From Trebonia sp963774945 (GTDB lineage: Bacteria; Actinomycetota; Actinomycetes; Streptosporangiales; Streptosporangiaceae), in NCBI GenBank assembly GCA_963774945.1, contig CAVZHA010000027.1:1922001-1986000 (forward strand): a stretch of 64,000 nt of DNA. Direction: 5' to 3'. Position numbers and translations under genes: made by a program. Every line of letters starts with the position of its first letter. Position 1 is the stretch's first letter. Shown piece after piece: positions 58,615 through 64,000 of the stretch. The notes below the pieces were generated by a model. The model was not told where the DNA came from, searched no databases, and saw only the letters and a program-made list of their open reading frames with translations.

Positions 58615-59271
58615 TTACTGGATGAGGTAGATGGTCGTGAACAGGGCGATCCACACGACGTCGACGAAGTGCCAGTAGTACGACACAACGATGGCGCTGA
58701 CCTGCTGTTCATGAGTGAATTTCTTAGCGGCGTAGGTGCGCCCGAGCAAGAACAGGAAGGCGATGAGGCCGCCGATCACGTGCAGGCCGTGGAACCCGGT
58801 GGTCAGGTAGAAGACCGATCCGTAGTTGCTCGACGAGATCGTCAGGTGGTCATCCCTGACCAGCTGCGACCACTCGTACGCCTGCCCGCACACGAAGTAC
58901 AGGCCCATGAGGAAGGAGAGCACGTACCACTCGCGCAGCCCCCACTTCATGAAGTTCCAAATGCTCGCCACGCGCCTGATCTGGCCACGCTCAACCGCGA
59001 ACACGCCCATCTGGCAGGTAACCGACGACAACACGAGCACGGTCGTGTTGGCCGAGCCAAGCGGGATGTTCAGATGAGCCATGGGCCACGGGAGGCCCTG
59101 GCCTTTGTCTACCGAACGGATCGTGAAGTACATCGCAAACAGCGCAGCAAAGAACATGAGCTCGCTGGACAACCAGATGATGGTGCCCACGCTCACCAAG
59201 TTCGGTCTGCTGGCCGGACTGCGCGGTACCGGTGCCGTCTCGGTCACGGATGTCGTCGCCACGATCGCCAT
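58615..59271 (-). CDS. ctaE: Cytochrome c oxidase subunit III
   Basis: Membrane subunit of the aa3 terminal oxidase. Intact, 218 residues, five helices: VSVGTIIWLSSELMFFAALF, ANTTVLVLSSVTCQMGVFAV, LREWYVLSFLMGLYFVCGQA, YLTTGFHGLHVIGGLIAFLF and HFVDVVWIALFTTIYLIQ. First gene of ctaE-qcrC-qcrA-qcrB, the usual actinobacterial supercomplex operon. Subunits I, II and IV are not in the window. Confidence 0.96.
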   Translation of the reverse strand: MAIVATTSVTETAPVPRSPASRPNLVSVGTIIWLSSELMFFAALFAMYFTIRSVDKGQGLPWPMAHLNIPLGSANTTVLVLSSVTCQMGVFAVERGQIRRVASIWNFMKWGLREWYVLSFLMGLYFVCGQAYEWSQLVRDDHLTISSSNYGSVFYLTTGFHGLHVIGGLIAFLFLLGRTYAAKKFTHEQQVSAIVVSYYWHFVDVVWIALFTTIYLIQ

Positions 59272-59411
59272 TATTACGACACCCCGTAGGGGATCCGCAG
59301 CCGACCCCCCGACTTTGGTCCAAGTTCCCTGGAAGATCCTCCGTGGGGCCTGGTCTGCGCGGGCCTCCCCGCGCGCCCGCGGCGGCCCGCGGACCAGTAG
59401 GATGCTGGTCC

Positions 59412-59811
59412 ATGAAGGTCGTTGTTTACAGTCACGACGCCGACACGCGGGCAGAGATGAAGCTCGCGATCGGCGTTCGCCCCGCCCCTGACGTGCCGGA
59501 AGCGGAGATCGTCGAGGTGGCGACCGCTCCGGCGCTGTTCCGGCTGCTCGACGCGGGCGGCATCGATGTCATGGTGCTCGACGGCGAGGCGCAGCCGGCC
59601 GGCGGCATGGGCGTCAGCCGCCAGGCCAAGGACGAGATCTATAATTGCCCGCCTGCGCTGCTGGTCATCGGCCGGGCCGACGACCGCTGGCTCGCGACCT
59701 GGTCCCGGGCGGAAGCGGTGATCAGCGCACCCGATCGACCCGGTCGCGCTGGCCAAGGAAGTGGCCGCGCTGATGCGCTCGCGGGCCCGCTCGCTGCCCA
59801 CCGGCAAGTAA
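59412..59811 (+). CDS. Receiver-like conserved protein, one frame break
   Basis: About 133 residues with a response-regulator-like fold but no output domain. MKVVVYSHDADTRAEMKLAI, VATAPALFRLLDAGGIDVMV, then LDGEAQPAGGMGVSRQAKDE, where the phosphoacceptor position is Asp in VMVLDGEA; CPPALLVIGRADDRWLATWS follows. Break near 59730 (400 nt is 3n+1), then DPVALAKEVAALMRSRARSL. Conserved beside ctaE and trpD in actinomycetes, function unknown to me. Divergent from ctaE. Confidence 0.78.
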
Positions 59812-59854
59812 CTCGCCGCCCACGGCGAGTAAAAAGCTCAAAAGCATAACGATA

Positions 59855-59866
59855 TCGAACGGACCG
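59855..59866 (+). repeat. TCGAACGGACCG motif
   Basis: Perfect 12-mer between the receiver-like gene and trpD, in the context ATAACGATA-TCGAACGGACCG-TTTG; contains the palindrome AACGGACCGTT. Confidence 0.55.
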
Positions 59867-59914
59867 TTTGCTCTCGCCCCTGAGGTCCGCCCCCTCCTGA
59901 ATAGGTGCCAACCG

Positions 59915-61018
59915 ATGGACACTCCGAGCTGGCCGGCGCTGATCCGCGCGCTCATCGGCGGCAGGCGCTGACCGCCGAGCAGACCGCCTGGGCCATGAAC
60001 GAGATCATGGACGGGGCGGCCTCGCCCGCCCAGATCGCCGGGTTCGGGGTGGCGCTGCGGGCCAAGGGCGAGACCGCGGCCGAGATGTCCGGGCTGGCGG
60101 CGTCGATGCTGGCGCACGCGACCCCGATCAGCATCCCCGGCCCGGTTACCGACCTGGTCGGGACCGGCGGCGACGGCCTGCACACGGTGAACGTGTCGAC
60201 GATGGCGACGATCGTGGCGGCCTCGGCCGGGGTGCCGATGGTCAAGCACGGGAACCGGGCGGCGTCCTCGGCCTGCGGCTCGGCCGACGTGCTTGAGGCG
60301 CTCGGGGTGGTGATCGACCTGCCCGCGGCCGCCACCGAGGCGCTGTTCGCCGAGGTCGGCATCGCGTTCCTGTTCGCGTCGATGTACCACCCGTCGCTGC
60401 GGCACGCGGGCCCGGTCCGGCGCGACCTCGGCGTGCCGACGGCGTTCAACTACCTGGGGCCGCTGACCAACCCGGCCCGGCCGACGTCGCTGGCGGTCGG
60501 CGTCGCCGATCCGCTGATGGGGCCGGTGCTGGCGCGGGGTGTACGCCGAGCGCGGGGAGTCGGCCCTGGTGTTCCACGGCGACGGCGGCCTCGACGAGCT
60601 CAGCACGACCGGGCCGTCGACCGTCTGGGTCGCCTGCGACGGCGCGGTGACGGTGACCTCGTTCGACCCGGCCGCGCTCGGGCTGCCCCGGGCGTCGATC
60701 GTCGGACCTGCGCGGCGGCGACCCGGCCGATAACGCGGCCGTGGTGCGCGACGGTGCTGGCCGGCCAGGCCGGCCCGGTCCGCGACATCGTGCTGCTCAA
60801 CGCGGCCGCCGCGATGACCGCCGCCCGGCTGGGCCGGCCGGCGAGTCGGCTTCGGCCGAGTCCGGGTGACCTGCTCCGACTCCGACTCGCTGACCAAGGC
60901 GCTGGGCGACGGCCTGGCCCGGGCGGCGGCGGCGGTCGACTCGGGCGCCGCCGCCGAGCTGCTCGACCGGTGGACGCAGGCCAGCCACCGGCTGGCGACG
61001 CCGCGCCCGCGCGCGTAG
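59915..61018 (+). CDS. trpD: Anthranilate phosphoribosyltransferase, several frame breaks
   Basis: Second step of tryptophan synthesis. Starts MDTPSWPALIRALIGG at ATG 59915, then after a break near 59970 QALTAEQTAWAMNEIMDGAA. PRPP site LVGTGGDGLHTVNVSTMATI, VKHGNRAASSACGSADVLEA (anthranilate site with the conserved Arg region), FASMYHPSLRHAGPVRRDLG and FNYLGPLTNPARPTSLAVGV. Breaks also near 60540, 60705, 60755 and 60855. Not linked to other trp genes, as is usual in actinomycetes. A hairpin with the 18-mer element follows the stop. Confidence 0.9.
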
Positions 61019-61034
61019 CTGCTCTTGGTGGTCG

Positions 61035-61063
61035 GCGCCCTGCGGGCGCTTCTTGCTGTTATC
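61035..61063 (+). terminator. trpD terminator carrying the 18-mer repeat, copy 3
   Basis: GCGCCC-TGC-GGGCGC hairpin (61035-61049) followed by TTCTTGCTGTT. The 18-mer GCGCTTCTTGCTGTTATC spans 61046-61063. Only this copy sits downstream of a plus-strand gene, where it looks like a terminator. Confidence 0.65.
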
Positions 61064-61151
61064 CGCTGATCCTCGGTCAGCGTATCGGCCCTGGGGGCCA
61101 CAGGCCCGTTAGATGTGTGCCGGTGGGCCACAAGGCCGATACGCGGAGTCC

Positions 61152-61893
61152 TTAGGCCGGCTCGCCTTGGATGGCGAAGGCGGACAGGCGGCGGGTGGCG
61201 AGGATGAGGGCGCCGATGGTCACGATGACGCCGAGGATCACCGAGGTGGCGAGCGAGAGGCCCGCGTTGAGGTTGGCGTCCGGGTGGATGGCGTTGGCGA
61301 TGCCGAGGCAGTAGTGCGCGATCGAGAGGATGCGGGCGCCGCCGACCAGGTTGCTGAGCAGGCCCTCCCAGATCAGCACGTAGAGCAGGCCGAACGCGAT
61401 CGCGCGGGTGGTCAGCACCGAGGCCAGCACGAACACCGCGCTGTAGATGACCGACCCGGCCAGGGCGCCGACGAACAGCGCGACCGCGAGCCCGGAGCGG
61501 TCGGGCGCGAGCAGGCCCGCCACCAGCTCGGGGACGGCGGCGAACAGCGCCGTCACCGCCGCGGCGACCGCGAACTTGGTCACCACGACCGACCCGCGGC
61601 GGACCGGCGTGGCCAGCAGGTGGATGGCGCTGCCGTCGTCGATCTCGGCGCCGAGCACGCCGGTGCCGACGATCAGCGCGGTGAGCGGCAGCAGGACCGA
61701 GAAGCCGAAGTCGCCGAGCACCCGGTCCGGCCACAGCACGTCCACGCCCGGTCCGCCTGGTCGTGATGCCCGCAGCACCACGGTCAGGGCGATGAGGATC
61801 ATGGCCGGGATCGCGAACAGGAGCGCGCGCCTGCGGCCCAGCGTCGCCCGGAAGGTGAGCCCGGCGATCGTCGGGTTGAAGTAGGCCGAACAT
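61152..61893 (-). CDS. ABC transporter permease (ABC-2 family), one frame break
   Basis: About 247 residues, six helices. Start ATG 61893 gives MFG, then after a break near 61885 YFNPTIAGLTFRATLGRRRA, LLFAIPAMILIALTVVLRAS, SVLLPLTALIVGTGVLGAEI, HLLATPVRRGSVVVTKFAVA (typical ABC-2 cytosolic loop), SVIYSAVFVLASVLTTRAIA, and end TRRLSAFAIQGEPA. 742 nt is 3n+1. Follows its ATPase by five bases; substrate unknown. Confidence 0.85.
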
Positions 61894-61898
61894 GACGG

Positions 61899-62834
61899 TT
61901 AGCTCCCTTGGCTCGAGATCAGGTAGCCGAAGACGCTCTCCAGCGATTCGTCGGTCGGCAGCAGTTCGCGCAGCGCGATCTTGTGGTCCCTGGTGAGCAC
62001 CGCGATCTGCGCGCAGAAGGCGCCGAAGTCGCTGGTCCGCACCTGCAGGCCCTTGGCCGTGAGCTCGACCGCGTTGGTGTACGGGCGGCCGACGAGCAGC
62101 GCCGCCAGCCTGCGGTCGTCGGACGACCGGACGTGAACACGTGCGGGCGGCTGGTCATCAGCCGCCTGATCGCGCGGAAGTCGCCGGAGGCGGCGAGCCG
62201 CCCGGCCACCATCACCTGGATGGTGCCCGACAGCCGCTCCACCTCCTCGAGGATGTGCGAGCTGAACAAGATCGTGCGGCCTTCCGCGCCGAGCTTGGCC
62301 AGCAGCTCCATCATGTGGATCCGCTGCCGCGGGTCCATGCCGTTGAACGGCTCGTCAAGCAGCAGGATCTCCGGATCGTGGACGAGGGCGGCGGCGACCT
62401 TGATCCGCTGCCGCATGCCCTTGGAGTAGGTGGCGATCTTGCGATCGGCCGCCTGCCCCATGTCGGTCATCTCGATCGCCTTCCTGGTGGCGGCGGCGGG
62501 GTTCGCCGAGCTTGTGCAGCTTCGCGGTGGCCGAGACGAACTCCTCGCCGGTGAGGAAGGCGTAGACCGAGTCGCGTTCAGGCACCAGGCCGAGGCTGCG
62601 GTAGATGTCGGGATTTCGCCAGGTCGGCACCGGATCGCCGAGCACCGGGTGCACGGTCAGCGTGCCGCGCGACGGCGCCAGGAAGCCGGCGATCATGTGC
62701 AGGATGGTCGACTTGCCTGCGCCGTTCGGGCCGAGCAGGCCGGTGACGCCGGGGCCGATGTCCATCGTGATGTCGTTGACCGCGACCACGTTGCCGTACC
62801 AGCGGCTGACGTTCTTGATCTGGATGACGGTCAT
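61899..62834 (-). CDS. ABC transporter ATPase, frame breaks
   Basis: MTVIQIKNVSRWYGNVVAVN, Walker A GVTGLLGPNGAGKSTILHMI, Q-loop region SLGLVPERDSVYAFLTGEEF, signature YSKGMRQRIKVAAALVHDPE, Walker B EILLLDEPFNGMDPRQRIHM and H-loop ILFSSHILEEVERLSGTI. Breaks near 62500 and 62115; ends ESVFGYLISSQGS at TAA 61899. The start overlaps the upstream permease stop (ATGA at 62831-62834). Likely energises both neighbouring permeases. Confidence 0.9.
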
Positions 62835-63809
62835 GACAGGCGCGCCTTCCGGTAGCGGGCGGCCAGGCCGTACAGGCACAGCGCCAGGATGAGCGACGAG
62901 GACGAGGGCGTAGACGGCGCCGAAGCCGCCGGGGTTGGGCACGCCGTCGGCCGGGTCGGTGCCGCCCAGCCACATGCGCACCCCGTCGAACAGGGTGAAC
63001 GGGCTGAACAGGCCGGAGACCTTCTCCGCCAGGCTCGGCACGTAGAGCACCGCCTGCACGTGGACCGGCCCGCCTGGGCCGCCCTTGACGCCGGCGGCCT
63101 GCGGCCCCTGGTTCTGCGGGCCCTCGACCTGGAGCAGGATCTCGGCCAGGGTGAAGGTGAGCAGCAAGACGATCGCCACCGCGCCGGTGGCGAAGGCCCG
63201 GCGGCCGGTCAGGCTGGCGAGGAACAGGCTGATCGCGGCCAGCACCACCGCCCACATCAGGCCGACCAGCAGGCCCGGGGATCAGCGCCCTGGTCTGCGC
63301 CCAGACCGCGGCGCCGCCGTGCACGTTGGCGATCGACCCCGCCGTAGAGCAGCAGCAGCGGGACCTCCATCATCACCAGGCAGGCGCCGGTGAACGCGAG
63401 GTACTTGGCCAGCGGGTAGTCGATGGTCTTGATCGGACGGGCGAAGTAGAGCGGCAGCACCCGGCTGCGCAGGTCCCGGGAGACCAGCTCGGGCGCCTGG
63501 ACGGCGACGAAGATGGTCATGACCAGGTCGCGCAGCGCGGGCGTGTAGGTGTCGTAGTCGACCACCCGGGGGTTGCCCTTGGACATCGCGAAGGCGTTGA
63601 CCACCGCGGGCAGGCAGAGCGCGACCAGCGCGACCAGCGGGACGATCTTGGCCTTGGCGCCCCGGCCGAAGCCGAACGCGCCGCGGAAGCTGTGCCAGGC
63701 CAGCGCCCTGACGATCTGCGCCCGGCCCAGCCGGGGGCCGTCGTAGCGCCGGTAGCCGAGGTCGTGGATGACGCTGCCGGCGGCCGGTGACTGACGGGTC
63801 AGCGGACAT
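62831..63809 (-). CDS. ABC transporter permease (ABC-2 family), frame breaks
   Basis: Starts at ATG 63809 (MSADPSVTG). Then GYRRYDGPRLGRAQIVRALA, KIVPLVALVALCLPAVVNAF, LRDLVMTIFVAVQAPELVSR, DLRSRVLPLYFARPIKTIDY, AKYLAFTGACLVMMEVPLLL, and LMWAVVLAAISLFLASLTGR with AVAIVLLLTFTLAEILLQVE. Breaks near 63785, 63345, 63280 and 62895. Ends AARYRKARLS at TGA 62831. The start overlaps the stop of the upstream ATPase gene by 11 bp. Confidence 0.85.
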
Positions 63810-64000
63810 CGGCCGCCTCCTGCGCGCTGAGGCCCGCGCCGGAGGCGTCCGGGCCGGGGGGGCCGGGATCGCGGAACAGCTCCTCGACCTGGTGCCGTCG
63901 CTGCTCCATCCGGCTGAGCGGCAGGCCGAGGTCGGCGACGGTGTCGCGAACGGTGTCGTAGGTGGCGTCGCCGCCGATCGGCACCAGCAGGCTGCGCTGG
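63799..64000 (-). CDS. ABC transporter ATPase, C-terminal end (partial)
   Basis: Only the last 66 codons are in the window: VPIGGDATYDTVRDTVADLG, LPLSRMEQRRHQVEELFRD, then a Pro/Gly/Ala tail ending GLSAQEAADVR at TGA 63799. The segment looks like the tail of an ABC ATPase, where such an effector-domain end (LPLxRMEQRRHxVEELF) is common, and it is directly coupled to an ABC-2 permease. The ATPase core lies beyond the right edge. Confidence 0.65.
   Translation of the reverse strand, partial: QRSLLVPIGGDATYDTVRDTVADLGLPLSRMEQRRHQVEELFRDPGPPGPDASGAGLSAQEAADVR

Overview
The window comes from a high-GC actinomycete. GC bias at third codon positions, BldD with an intact c-di-GMP signature, mycobacterial-type integration host factor, PyrR, PimB', a PASTA-domain Ser/Thr kinase and the ctaE-qcrCAB order all point there; a sporulating lineage near Streptosporangiales is my best guess, but the order is not certain from sequence alone.

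Layout. (i) 1-19638, all on the minus strand: fmt-def-priA, an orphan DUF397 gene, metK-coaBC-rpoZ-gmk-mihF, then the pyrimidine operon pyrR-pyrB-pyrC-carA-carB-pyrK-pyrD-pyrF, read from right to left. bldD sits divergently beyond pyrR, as in Streptomyces. (ii) 20735-31858: HEPN gene, GNAT, metF, an Rv2175c-like regulator, ArsR/SRPBCC pair, pknL-like kinase, AP endonuclease, DAHP synthase, an antitoxin with a cut-off PIN toxin, thiI and a stand-alone Clp-N protein. (iii) 31943-41501: MFS pump, DUF4262, Uma2 nuclease, a two-helix membrane protein, a padR-drrA-drrB-type ABC exporter operon, pfkA and plsC, and an esterase. (iv) 41569-49208: conserved envelope and lipid genes (metallophosphoesterase, fadD15-like ligase, pimB', NlpC/P60 hydrolase, DEDDh exonuclease, RAM-domain protein). 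(v) 49270-54144: an apparent insert in this otherwise conserved order, with aldolase, HAD phosphatase, DhaL, DhaK and a GAF-receiver-LuxR regulator. (vi) 54145-64000: a repeat-rich spacer, the qcrB-qcrA-qcrC-ctaE respiratory operon, a receiver-like protein, trpD and an ABC exporter cluster running off the right edge.

Sequence quality. About 40 of some 62 genes, including essential ones, are broken into two or more reading frames. Every gene in which I find a single break has a length of 3n+1, so the breaks behave as one-base insertions. I treat them as assembly errors, give gene coordinates from family start to family stop, and note break positions; only the PIN toxin looks truly truncated.

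Beyond the genes, the window holds dispersed intergenic elements that I do not recognise: a nested palindrome of about 87 bp present twice (38498 and 54340) plus a diverged relative at 17912; an 18-mer present three times (17881, 42776, 61046), each next to a hairpin; and a TCGAACGGACCG motif found in many intergenic regions. Regulatory sites that can be read directly include a PyrR-type RNA loop before pyrR, a BldD box before bldD, a LexA box near the HEPN gene, and two near-identical CRP-type palindromes. No tRNA, rRNA, CRISPR array or insertion sequence was seen.
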